Origin: Sitta carolinensis
Lineage: Eukaryota > Chordata > Aves > Passeriformes > Sittidae
Assembly (NCBI GenBank): GCA_032173965.1
Contig: CM063288.1
Span: forward strand, 12,752,501-12,816,500
DNA: 64,000 nt
Reading direction: 5' to 3'
The number at the start of each line of letters is the position of its first letter. The stretch's first letter is position 1. Shown here piece by piece: positions 13,701 to 26,300 of the stretch. The translations under genes were made by a program, and so were the position numbers. The notes under the pieces were generated by a model. The model saw only the letters and a program-made list of their open reading frames with translations. It ran no database searches and was not told the DNA's origin.

Positions 13701-14977
13701 CCTTCTTTGCTGATATTTCTAATCCACCAAGGTCTTTCTCTTTGCCCTTCCTCCCTTATTCAAAGCCAGAAAAGTTTCACTATGCTTATTCTCTTAGGAA
13801 CAAGCTATTTGTGGTTTAGCCCAGCATTTTTGTGTTCAATCATCTTTCTTTTCTTTGTTGTCAACCCCTTAAAGATGTTCGTCTTACTTTTCTGTAATTT
13901 ATAGCTTCTCAAAAAGTCTAATCAATTTATACCTTCCCCACAGGTTCAGATCTGGCTTATAGTGCTGCCTGTTTGAAATTCATAGTAATAGGTGTTGCAT
14001 TTTTGATAACACATTTACTGGTGTGTTAGCCAGGGTGATTTATAAAGGGTGTGTGGGAGGTTTTGATTTTTTTTTCCATTTTTTTGCTATCCTTAACACA
14101 GATGAATTAGGTGAAATATTTCTCAATCAAAAGCTGCCACACAAAGCTTGACTTTCAACCACAGCATAAGCTCATTCAAATGGGATCTCTGAGTTTGAGG
14201 CATGCCACAAAATCCAGCACTACAGCAGATGGATCCTCCCAAGGCAGCCTGTAGCCATGCAGTGGGAAAAGAGTTTTCAGCCTACTGGGAAATGCTAAAA
14301 CATTAATCTGCCCACAATGAGAGCAAGAAATCTAGGCTACTCTCAGTAGAGATTGATTTGCTTTGGTTAGTTCCTACATGGAGGGTTTGTGGGTAAACCA
14401 TTCTCTCATTTAGTTCTAGCTGGAGTAAAAACTCCTCCAAGCAATATCAAGCAGTCAGGCCTTGATTTTTGAGCACAGAGGCACACTTTGTGCCTCAAAT
14501 CCTGCAGCCCTCCTAAGACACAAATAAGAAAGGCTTATTCATTGAAACAATTTGATAGGCATATTCAGGTTCCCTTTCTAAGGGAGGATTCCCCTGACAC
14601 GAGCTGTTAAGGTCAGTGCTTCAGTACCCACAAACTTACTCATGCTCCAAGTTGGCTCAGAGCTGCTGTTTCGCTTCTCCAGAGCTTCCACCTGCTCCCT
14701 CACACTGAACTCCAACATTTCATTTTCCTGTGCTTACAAGAGCATTTGGCCTTAGAGCTGGTGGTAATTATCAGCACTCTAAGGTATCAGTAAGAGAATA
14801 CAGCCTTCTTTCCCTTCATTTCTAGTGTCTGTTCGAGGACCCCAGGAGATGCAGGCAGGGAGAGGTGAGAACAGAGGAACAGGAGCAGCAGTGAAGACGA
14901 ATTTCCAGCAGAGGTCACGAGAACTCCCACATCTTCTGTGATCTTTCAGCAGAGAGAATGTGTGACTATAAGATCTC
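10708..14977. other. Unique non-coding DNA, no gene recognised
   Basis: AT-rich sequence with scattered short A and T runs. Open frames (10904-11086, 12027-12290 minus, 12859-13373, 13683-13904) are short, of biased low-complexity composition or overlapping, and unlike any family I know. No mobile element, RNA gene or promoter is recognised. Confidence 0.55.
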
Positions 14978-15004
14978 TTTTTTTTTTTTTTTTTTTTTTT
15001 TTTT
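14978..15004. repeat. Poly(T) tract, T27
   Basis: An uninterrupted run of 27 T. It is preceded by AGATCTC and followed by CAGAATCAG. It could be a mononucleotide microsatellite or the poly(A) tail of a minus-strand insertion, but the downstream sequence shows no recognised transcript, no nearby reverse-complement AATAAA and no clear target duplication. Confidence 0.95.
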
Positions 15005-18000
15005 CAGAATCAGTGCTAGCTAACACTGCTCCTGAAATCAGAAATCAGAGAGGGCTAAAATGAAAATCTTTATCCCTACCAATAAGCACTTATGCAGAAA
15101 CACCAGTGACTTTCTAACCTGCGTATTTTCATAGTCAGAGCCATATTATATTGCCAGGGCTCTGCCTCTAGTAAAAAATCCCTTCACTTAGGGATGTGGA
15201 CTTGAACCAAAGCCCTAAATCAGATGGAAAAAAAAAAGAAATCGTAGTCAGTGATATTCACTCACAGAACAAGTTTCACCACCCAATGACCTTTGCCTAA
15301 CTCGGTCAACCCATTTGTAAATGATTATTACAGACTTGTTTCCTACTACTCCTGCCCCCAAGGCAGAAAACCCAAACACTGGTGTTTCTATTTCACTAGT
15401 GTCCGAACCAAAGTGTGTATAGGTATTTTACAGCTTCTACAGCTGGAAACTCTGATATCCTATTCCAAGTAACTGTCTGTCTGCAGCCAACTCACATAAG
15501 ATACCTGATTGTTTCATACTTCAATATTTGGAAAAATATCCATGAGAGCGTCTTTCCACAATATTGCCAACACTAAGAAACACTTACTGAATAGAATAAA
15601 TTTCTTTTTATTATGTGACACTGTAATAATTGATTAGCTCTTAATGTGAAGGTGCAAGAGGTGATAGATTTTATTTTGCAAAAATGTTTACCATTCTCTC
15701 TTCTTAATTGGGAATGGCTTAATTTCTTCACCTCATCTCACAGAGCACCTCAGTGAAATGATTGAAACAGCAGACTTTTAACAAGGCTGAAGTTATCCAT
15801 CCTTGAATGTGCAGAACTGGTTACAATCTTAAATTCCTTGGCCTTGAAGATCTATATTTTGTTACCATTTATTAGAATGAGCATAACCACTTTTACTGTA
15901 GAACCTGGAGCTACTCCAGTGCAGAAGTCTAATATAACCCCTAAGGAAAAGACTCTGCACGTGCACACAATCAGAAAATCTCAGTACTGTCTGGGATTTT
16001 TGGACAGAAATGTAAGAATCCTACTGGTAGCCCTAAGGGAAATTAAGGAAGTACAGTCTCAGGCAGAAAAGACACTTCTGCTTTGTAGAGGTAATTTATA
16101 TTTCATTAAAAAAATTTAGAAACTTTTGTTAAGAGACAATCCCCTCATAGTTACCAGTTTTTTGTGAAAGACAATAAATTCCTGGACACAAAAAAACAGT
16201 TGCCTTTTTAGGGGGCTGCCATAAACTCCCATCTTGAGCAGGACTCTCAGACAATGTATCTGGGAATCTGGGATCACCAAGTTTATAAAGTAAACAACAT
16301 TGTTCAACAATTGTTCAAATCGTTCAACAATTCTGGAGGCTGAGATTCTGAGGTTGCTTATAAAATCTGTTGCCCAGGAATTAGGCTGTGGTAAATTTTA
16401 CATTTTCTACTTCCATAGTGTTTATATGAAGGAATACTCTCCATCACTGAGGTCAGGCTTCTCAGCTGGCTAAGGAGAGCAGGTGGCAGGAAAGTACCTA
16501 AAGTGCACGAGCCATGCCCAAACTTTGTGACAGCTTTGACAAAACAAATCATTCTTTTTCACATACATTTGCAAGTAAACTTGTATGGTACTGAAATGTA
16601 AAAATTTCTTAGTAAACCCAGCACTCCTAATTGCCTTGCTGCAAAAGCCCCTAATATATAGCTTTCCAAAGGCCAGACAAAATTCTTTTCAAGAATTCAA
16701 CCAATCGCACAGGAACCACCCTCAAAAAAATAACATTTCCTTTCAGATGTAGCTCCCTAAAGCCTTCCTCGGATATAAGAGGAAAATATGAATGCAATCA
16801 GGAAGGAAATGCAATATCTGTAAATGCAATAAAGTTGCACAGTTATTCCTCTTCAAATTTGAGAGCTTTCATCTGCTTTCAAGAAGCTTCCCACCCGGTT
16901 GATTACGTTTATTTTCACTTCCCTCCCAAATAAAAACATCAACAATACTGGTAACCAGTAATCATTGGTCACTGTTCCCACCAGGGTTTACTTAGGTATG
17001 TTGGAATTAATGTCTCTCTGGTAATTAGTTTTAAATCATATTAATTCATATCCATATAAAATTCATTAAAAATCATCTACACAATGGGAATAATTCTTCT
17101 CTCTCTTTTCCCCCCAGAGTTCTTAATTATGCGTCATATTTTCTGGTGAACGGCCACTAGAGAGGAGATAAAGCATCTATTACAGTTTTTGGAACTAAGA
17201 ATAATTATTCAGTGAAGCCTAGTGAGTAAGAGATAGGGAAATGGTTTAATGGTCCGCTTTTTAAGTAGTGACAAAAGTTGATAGTCTCAGAGAAATGGCC
17301 CAAAATCGATCCTCAGAATTATGGGAAAACAATGTTGCGGGTGAAATCTCTGATAAGCTGCAGATGTGAGAGGATATCAGACTCCTGTGCTATGCATGCT
17401 TGTGTGAGTGCTCAGTGAGTACTTGAAAATATACATTTTCAAATCAAAACCAAATATGTGTTTCAGTATGCATATATACATATTTCTTGATATTTGCTCT
17501 AGGGCAAGAACACCCAGTAACTTACTCTCTTCTCTCCTTGTGAGATATCGTTGGGGTGAATTTTGAGATTTCTCCTTTAAGCTTCAAGTGGGATAGAGTA
17601 TTGAGTCAATTCTTATGGAATAGAGGTTCTTAAGGCAAAACTTAACTAGCCACTTTTCCAGTGTCATTGTTTCATAATCCTGATCCCCTAGAAACAAGGG
17701 TTACCCTCAATGCTTAGAGAGCCCCTAGCAAGGTACAGGTGCTTTCCTGAAGAAACAAGAGGCCACTGGATGCAATGAAGGCATAATATAGTTTTTGTTT
17801 TTTTCTTCAATATTTTTCTACATTATGAATTAGAGAGAATGGAGAATTTCCAGTAAACCAAAACAAGTGAAATCACAAAATGTCTTGCAGCACCACCCTA
17901 TGTATCTTGTCAGCAACATGACTTTACTCTAAATGATGGCTAAAATATATTGTTTGCCATGCCCCTTGATTTGTTAAACCATAATCATGAAATTGAATTA

Positions 18001-20287
18001 CAGGACAGGAACGATAATAATAGATGAAACTATTATGTGTCATAGAGAGGCAATTATGCTGTAGCTAATGATCTTTACTAATGGGATGAGATATACTGCC
18101 ACATGTGCCTTGAAGACCATCATCAGATAAAACGGAGTAATCCATCAAGCAAACCTTTAAGGCAGTGTTTAATTTGAGAGGTGAAAGAAATAAAATTGGA
18201 CTTTGGAGGACATCGCGAATTCCATCCATGTAAGGAGATAGAATATTGATCTAATGAACTACATGAAGTCTAGACTGTATCATTTACCTGCAGCCTGGAG
18301 CAACTAGATGCACACACATGCATAACCAAAAGGCCGGTGGAGTATAAATTAACTTTTCTCACTCAAAGGCAATATGGTGTTCCATATAAACTGGAATATG
18401 ATTACGACCTGGCTACAGGTTATACATCACACATTAATAGCAGGATTTCCACTGAATGCTGTATGGCTCAATCAAAGAACCTGGGCAATGGTGCCTTGCA
18501 TTTATCCCTGCCAGGGACTTAACAATATGGAAAAAAGGGAAAAAAGAGGATTTTTTTTGTCGCTGCTGTCTTTCTCTCCACTAGGTAATTTCCCTATTAT
18601 TAACTGCATCCATTCTCTGTTCTCCATCATGCTCCTTGTGAAGTAATTCTTTGGGCAGCTCTGTCCAACAGCAGCAGAGGTTACTCTTGGGCCACTCACA
18701 CCAATCTGGCGACAGCTGATAGCAAACAGTTGACTGGATTATTTTCATGATGAATATCCCCGTGCACCAAGACAAGAAGGTATTTAGTTTGGTATCCAAA
18801 AAAGAAATGCTCATGCCTAATTGTGTGTGGGATATATGTAGATATTTGTTCCTAAAGTCTCTGAATGGTATCTAAAACAATTGCAATTCATTTGCAGCAG
18901 CTTGAGAGAAGAAAATGCCAATAGACAGAAGTGACATTTATAAATACTGACTAAATGAACAATGTAAAAACAGAATAACCCCCAAATCCCCATGCCTTCC
19001 TTCTCCTTCTCAAAAGGACTCCTGCACTTCCTTCTACCTTTAGAAGGAAGACAGCAAAACCAAGTGGGAATAATCTACTCTTGAAATTTTAGCTAACTGT
19101 ATTATTGAGTTTTCTGCATGACAGGTGTTGACCTACATTTAGGATCTGAGTGTAAATCTGAGTAAAAAGGGCTAATAATAACTGTGTGTTGTGTGTGCCT
19201 TGTTTCCCACCCCCCACTATGGCATGTGTTCCACGTATTTAGAGTATTGATGAAAACTGTATTGATTGAGGAGGTTTAAGAAGTAGGCTTTCATTCTTAG
19301 AATAATGTTAAGTCTCATATAGGCTCTCTGCAAATTTCAGAGGATTTGCATGAGACTGAGCCAATTATCTAAGATTCAGCCAACAGAATGTCAGGAAAAG
19401 CCAATCTGAGTTAATACAGACAGTTCAGTTTTGAGTCAGACACTGCAGAGTCTCAGAGAGGTAGGAACATAATTCTGCCTCTGATTAAACACAATGTGAT
19501 GTGCCAGGAGATTCAAGACAAATTACTGAATCAGTCAAGGAACTGCAGATATTGTAGCAGTCCTGTTTCCTTTGTGCATTTTGGCCTTGTTTTCTGTACA
19601 TTGTAGCAAACATGGTATTAATCTAAAGAAAATCCTTAATTTGTTATGGATTTCCACTTTAAGTCTGCTATCTAGTATAAGTATTATCTTAAACCGATTA
19701 TATCTTACACTTGGATTTAATGTGGTAAAAAACCACATGAGATAATTCTACCAATTACTTCTTGCAACTTTTAGTTTTTTGTGTGAGAAAAAGAGCAACA
19801 TGGGCAGGTGGCTATTCTAAATGTTTATAAAATTCAGTTCATTTTGGTAGGAGAATCTGCAAAATTTCATTCTAAGCAGACTTTAAATGCTCTTGATCTT
19901 CTCTGTCAATCTGGTAGTGTAATATGAATGAATGTTTAGCCATATTAAATGAAAATAGAAAACTTTTAACTAGAAAACAGTGCATGGTTGGTAACATGGA
20001 CAAAAATATGAGGTCTAAACCAAAGGCAGGTGCCTCAGACAGTAAGCAATATAAAATTAGCTCTGCTGGTGCCAATATTCATTGGTATTTTAGAGAAACT
20101 GAGCCTTCTACATAAAATACAAAAAAAGTGCAGGGAATCTGCTTCACAGAGGACAATAGAAAAATGAAATGTCAGATCTGCAATTCCCATAAGACACCTT
20201 GGCTGCATATCTAAAACTCACTTCTCATAATAGAAAATAATAATTAAAAAAATCCCAAAAAAACCTGGAAGAAACACTTTTTTGTTT
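15005..20287. other. Unique non-coding DNA with possible conserved non-coding stretches
   Basis: No gene or mobile element recognised. Open frames at 15838-16119, 16116-16310 (minus), 16358-16552 (minus), 18337-18814 (several frames, both strands), 19535-19738 and 19872-20115 are short and overlapping. A nested TTGTTCAACAATTGTTCAA motif lies near 16302-16331. The stretches around 17090-17220 and 17990-18180 look by eye like conserved non-coding DNA (see findings). Confidence 0.5.
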
Positions 20288-20306
20288 AAAAAAAAAAAAA
20301 AAAAAA
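20288..20306. repeat. Poly(A) tract, A19
   Basis: An uninterrupted run of 19 A in an A-rich neighbourhood (about 20225-20310). No element with a poly(A) tail can be recognised upstream. Confidence 0.95.
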
Positions 20307-23300
20307 GGCAAAAATATGTAATAACATTTTTTCGACCAGCCCGATTTTCATTGCCAACTACATAAACAGTACTCAGCTGCTTGGTTTTTTAAGGAACAAA
20401 ACAACATTAATTACGTCATTGGGAAATACCCATAACAGACATACTGATAACACATTTTAACATGAGGCCCCCAGGAAACTTGGATGCCTTGTTTAATTCA
20501 TGTCCAACCAATAGAGGTAGCACAGACATTTTAAGATTTTATTTAAGCTGTTAGACTCTACTATGTGTGCATCTTCCTTGTAAAAACAGTGCCAACAGCA
20601 ACATGTTGAGTAAGTTTAATAAAATTTTCATTACTTTATCTTTTTTTTTCTGGTACTGAAAGGATCATTCCCTTCATAAAGACAGTCTTAAAGAAGAAAA
20701 TTTCAGACTGAGGTGGCCAGATCTGAGTTATTGTCAGATCCTTGAAGGTTTCATCTTGTTGATGTTCCTAGGCTTGGAAATCTTCATCAGGAGTATTTTT
20801 TCCCTGTCTACCATGGATCAAAACTCTTCTGTTCATGGAGAAGATGTGTGACAAAATGATTGCTTCAAAATTGTGGGTCGAAATAGAAAACTGTATTGTA
20901 AATAAATTTAAGACTAAAATGAAAACCTTAGTTATGGTTGAGTGCATTCACAGCAATTGAAACTCTGAAGGCAAAGAGCTGCACTCTGTTCCAGTGGCTG
21001 CTTGGGCAATCCTCTCCAAAAGCAGCCATACCCAGTCAATGTAATCTGGCCTGGAGTGCCCATGGTATGAGACAGAGACACAAGGAAACTCTTATTTTTC
21101 TCCAAGTATTCAATAGTGCTGCACTGATTTGTGGCATCCAACACTTGCAGCCTTGCCCAAAGAAATTTCTTTTTTGAGTCACATGATTTTAGAATAAAAT
21201 GTGGATCATTTAAAAATATTTCACTATGAAAAATTCCCTTAAATAAAAAAAATGCATTTTCCGTAATTTTGTCTTCCTGCATTTTCCTATTCAAACATAT
21301 TGAACATACAACTTCAAGAGTCTCAAAATTTATAAAATGAAAAATGTTTTCCCTTGGTTTTACTTTACCTTTTTCCTTATGTCAGGATTGTTATGAAAAG
21401 ATTCTATGGGCAGCCTGATGAACAATTTAGAAACCTTGTCAGAAGCTCTGCTATGGCAAGCTGGATAATACATGACAAGATCAATCCATGTAAAACAATT
21501 CTGCAAGTTGTTAGACTGCAAATCAATGCATGAGGGACAGGAGTCCTTCTAAAGAAATTTTGCCCCATGGGGAAGATCTCTGAAAGCCTCCTGATGAAGC
21601 ATTCTGTTTTTTCCTCTGTCAAGGGGACATCTAATTAGTGTGCTGCCACAAAGAGTATCAGAGGTTACACTCTCTCCTCAGGGAGATCGTCTATGATTAA
21701 ATACAAGCTCTCATTTAGGTTGCTTCAGTCAAGGGGTCAGGGAGGCAAAAGGAAAAATTCATTCACCCACAGCATTTGCATGTTAATTGATAAGCTTCTT
21801 AGCCATTCAGATGTGAGGTAAGCACCCGACCTACTGATATGTGGGCAAGAAATGTGAAATCTTTGAGCTGAATTCTTTCTATTTATTAAGGTAATATAGG
21901 ACCATTGTGGTGTTATCGACCATGGGAGAGCTGCTGCAGAATTGCAGCAGAGGGGAATATGGCCTCTCAGGCAAGCCATGAGCCAACAAGCCATCAAAAT
22001 GGCAAAATTAGCTTCTGCTTATTTTTCCACTTGCTGACAATGTCTTTGGGCATCTAGGAGATAAAATATCATAAAAATCCTGCAAGAAATAGATTTCCTC
22101 AACATGTAATCAAATACTCTCTCTCCTGCAAATATTTCTTAAGCCTGACTTGGAGCTTTTCAGTTCTGTAGCTGATTTACAGAGTGTGTACACCTGCACT
22201 AAGTTTAGTCACTAGACTCTAAAACTCATTTGCTGACTAAAAATTTGTCGCAAAGCAGAAAACAACAGGAAATTCATCAAACATCTCTCATAAGTACACA
22301 AATTGCTTAAAGGTGACTTTACAGTCATTTTGGAAACATTAAGAATGTTGCTCTTTCTTTTCCCTGCATAAAAAAGTGCTTAAACACATTGATCTGAGTG
22401 CAAGAGGCAAACCCATTTTTCTTCCCACTTGCTTTTACTTTAAAATATTAGGCATGTGAAAAAATAACCTCTTTCAGACACTTGGAATATTATTCGGCCT
22501 GTGACACTTCAAGAGTTTGATAGAATTAAATCCTTCAATGCAACTCCATTATGGAAAGGTTTTATACCATTAGAGATACAGTTTATACAAACCAACAAAA
22601 CCTCTGGCATCCAGCTGAGTGCTTCATGGCACTCGGACAATGTTACGAGTGCAGATCTTTCCAGATTAGGACATGATTATTACCTCTGTTTAACCTGCTG
22701 CATTGTCGGGTGCTTCTAGTGTGCCCCTTTCCATACTAAAGTGCCAGATTTGATAGATTGAGATGAGAATTGTCAGTGGGTTTCTGACCCCAGTTGTTTT
22801 GGGGACATGGATAGTTTTTACTGGGATTTCTGAACGAAGGAAGCAGGAAAAAGGAAGGAAAAAACTGGGATACAAAGTCCTGAAATCTGACTTTGGGAGG
22901 CCCATGGGCACACCACCACACATGGTGGTGTATTTCCCACTGGTGGTATTTCCCAGTGTATGAGTTTGAGACTGAAAGAAAATGTCGCAAGAATTCTGAG
23001 TAAATGGTGATGAAGAATAAGTAAGATCAAGAGTTTTGGTATTTCTACAGCCTCTTGTGCAGTAATGGATTAGCAAAGTGAAACTTCCATAGATTCAACA
23101 AAACAAGTGTAATTTCACACTGCAGAACAAAAGACAGAAAAGGCCTGGGGTTTCTTACTAATATTATTTTTCTGTAAATTTCCCCCTTAGAGTTTTGAAA
23201 GAATGGGAACATGAAGAACTGATAGTTCTGACTGAACTTCAATGTGTAGAAAAGTTCCAAGACTTTCACATTCTCAGTGGTATATCATTTGTATTTTCCA

Positions 23301-26300
23301 TTTAATTTTTTCTCATTTTTTAAAAAAAATCCCCAAATCTCACAGCATTTGGTAAGCTATTTAGTTTTACAGTATATCTATTCATAAATAAAAGGATATG
23401 AAAATAAAAGAAGAGAATAAGAACATCTAAATTTTTTCACTAGCACTACAGAAGAGTTTGATTAAGATAGTTCTCTAAGGGAAAAAATAGGATCAATTCT
23501 CAATTCTTCTTTTCCACAGAACATTTTCTGTGCCTCCATGGGATGTTTATTTTACATAGGAACTTCAAGGCACACCAACATATAGTAACTAATTAATGTG
23601 TAAAGAGCTGATATTTAAAGGGGGAATGGAAACTAGCACTCACCCAGCTTGATGGGGGATTCTGTCCATCTAGGAATCTCATGACATCAACAACCAAAAT
23701 AAAAATGAAATAAATGTAACACAAAACAATGCAAAAAGGAACCAAGAAAAGGTAGTCTGGGAGGAATACAGAGAAAGTGTCCAAGCAGCCAGGGATCAGA
23801 TCCTGAATAAGTCTCAGAGGTCCTACCACTGTTGCTCATGGACTCAGGCTTGGGCAGCACTGGCTCTGTTGGACATGGGGGAAGTTTCTGGCAGCTTCTC
23901 ACAAAATCCATTCCTGCAGCCCCTTGCTACCAAAACCTGGCCACACAAACCCAGTACAAATTCATTGGCTCAGTTTTATAAAGCAGACCATTGCTGCACA
24001 CTGAATAATGACAGCAGAGCCAAACACTTGTTTCCCTTTTCCCAGTTAGGCTGCTAACTGAGATTGTTCAGCTTTTTTGGTAACTTTTTCAGCTTTAGCA
24101 ATGTCTGACACAGGTCATGGAAATATGTTTCTGCAGTTTCCAACTGTAAAGAAAGGTTTGCTGTGGTGAAGTTGCCCATTTGAGCAAACTCACCATGGGA
24201 CCATTCCTGTTACTAAAATTCCCAAGTCTTAAGTGAAATAAAAATATCATGGTATTTGGGACAAAAAATAAACAAAACCTAAAACAATGTTGAATAACTA
24301 AGGGTCTACAAGAAAAAGATCAACATTTTTTAGACTTGCACAGATGTGTGAAATGAAAATTAGACAGCCATGTGCGAGGTTATGTTAAGAAAACAGAGAA
24401 GACTGAAACAGCATAGATATAGACAGTTGAAACTGAGTTGGGTATCCCTCTAGGCTTCAGTGCAAACTGACTAGACATTGATGGATTTGTTTTTCTTTCA
24501 GATTAAATTGAACTTTTGATTTGGAAGTACTTTACCTGCTCCTGTACTTGAAAGCTACATTTTTCCTTAACTAATTTTCTCTTGTTAAGGCACTTTAGTT
24601 TTATAGTGGTTTATGCTGGTTTACAAATTGGCGCTGTAATTATCCGGAAGGAGCAGGGAAAGAAAATAATATGAATTATATTTTCAGTATTGTTTTACCC
24701 CCACAGTGGCCTATTCTGTTTTTAAGAAGCCCATTTTGTGCTGTAATGTTTTTAAATATACTTGAACTGATTTCTGAAGTCAGATATCACAACTTGCACA
24801 AAGTGCAAACCTTTCTGACCATATTTAAGGTGCTGCTGCAGTACATAATGATAAAGAATTGTTCTAGTCTCAAAAGGTGTTGGTATTCACTATCAGCCTA
24901 CAGCTTCTGGCTGTGGAAACTGTAAAGTACAGCCTTTATACTTTTCACTCTTCTAGCCCTTGCAGAGGTCTCAGACCAGTTCTTACATGTGCTCTGCCTA
25001 CTCTGGGGCTTGGGCATCTCTCCATCCCAGCGTGATTCAGGGAAGCATATTGCTCTGCCCTGATTCTTACAGCAGGCTCGGGATCATGTCATGTCTTTCA
25101 GGAATGTGCTGTCATGCCCTGTGGTTGACCTCAATGCCTACCATGTGCCACCAATTCTGTGATTGCATCATGTGATTAAATTGGCTGGCTGGAGTGGATT
25201 TTTCCAATGGTGACTTCAGAGTTGCTTAACTAAAGGGCAGAGTGATCTCCAAATGCTTCCAGTGCAACCCCTGCGTGTGGAGAACAGTCTCTGGAGGTGG
25301 GTGGCCTTCTGCCTAGCCTGATACTGCCTAGTTTAGGCTGGCCAGCAGAAAACTATGCTACATCCCAGGAAACACATGTGCTGAAAAGAGAAAATTTTGT
25401 GCTTATTTTGTTATTATGATCTTGAGAAGAGTGACTTCAAGGAATTCAGCCAGGACTGAGATGCTGTTTAGACACATAGTGGGCTATATTCCTTTCTAGA
25501 AAAACCAAAACAAATCAAACCCACCCAAACCAAACCAAGAAACTGTCTTCCAATCTAAATTCATAAGTAAAGAAATAATTATTATATCCTACTGGCATGA
25601 AGAGAAACTAAGGCAAAGACAGCTTGTTTGGCCTAGCTGTAATCATATATTGGGTCTGTGGGAGAGCTGAAGATCAAATTTTCCATGCCCATTTTACTTG
25701 TCATACCACAGTTATTAAGCATCAGTGTTATCAAACTAAATATTAAGACTATTTGTCCAGGCTGCTCTGCCACTAAATTCTACAGGAATATTCACAGGAA
25801 TACATAGGAAACTGAGGTTTAAACTCCACTCCAACAAAATAACAACTGAAGCCCTGCTGAGTAGTTTTGTGACTGACCGTGTTAAGAACATGGTCCTAAC
25901 TTACAGGTGATTAGACCATCTATAGATTGATTAGAACTACATTCAGGAGAACTATTAATTGTAATTTTATCTTAACCTTTCAGGAAGGGCACCAGATTGC
26001 CTTTGTTTTGCACAGAGATTTCTTTTCTATGTGGCATTTAGAACATCTGTTCCAGGGAAATATCAGTCAGTGGGTTTTCTGCTTCATGCACAGATTAATC
26101 TCTTAACATCAAAAATTAATGACTTATGCTCAATGTAGAGGGAAAAAAATTCTTTGTTTACCACAGCATCTTGTCCCAATCCCTTCCATGTCTTTCCTTC
26201 CAGGTGTTTTCCTCAGGATATAGGGAAGTGAAGGTAGAGAGACAATCCTGAGGTAACCCACTATGGACTTATGAAGTATTAAAAATAAGCTTAAGGAAGA

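Noticed and set aside
22690..23076. Cluster of five overlapping frames on both strands
   Set aside because: Mutual shadows in a locally less AT-rich patch; none has a recognisable product.
25502..25540. CAAAC-rich stretch considered as a satellite or element end
   Set aside because: Only a few irregular units; similar short AC-rich runs occur at several places (28760, 41240, 47360, 59865) without flanking homology.
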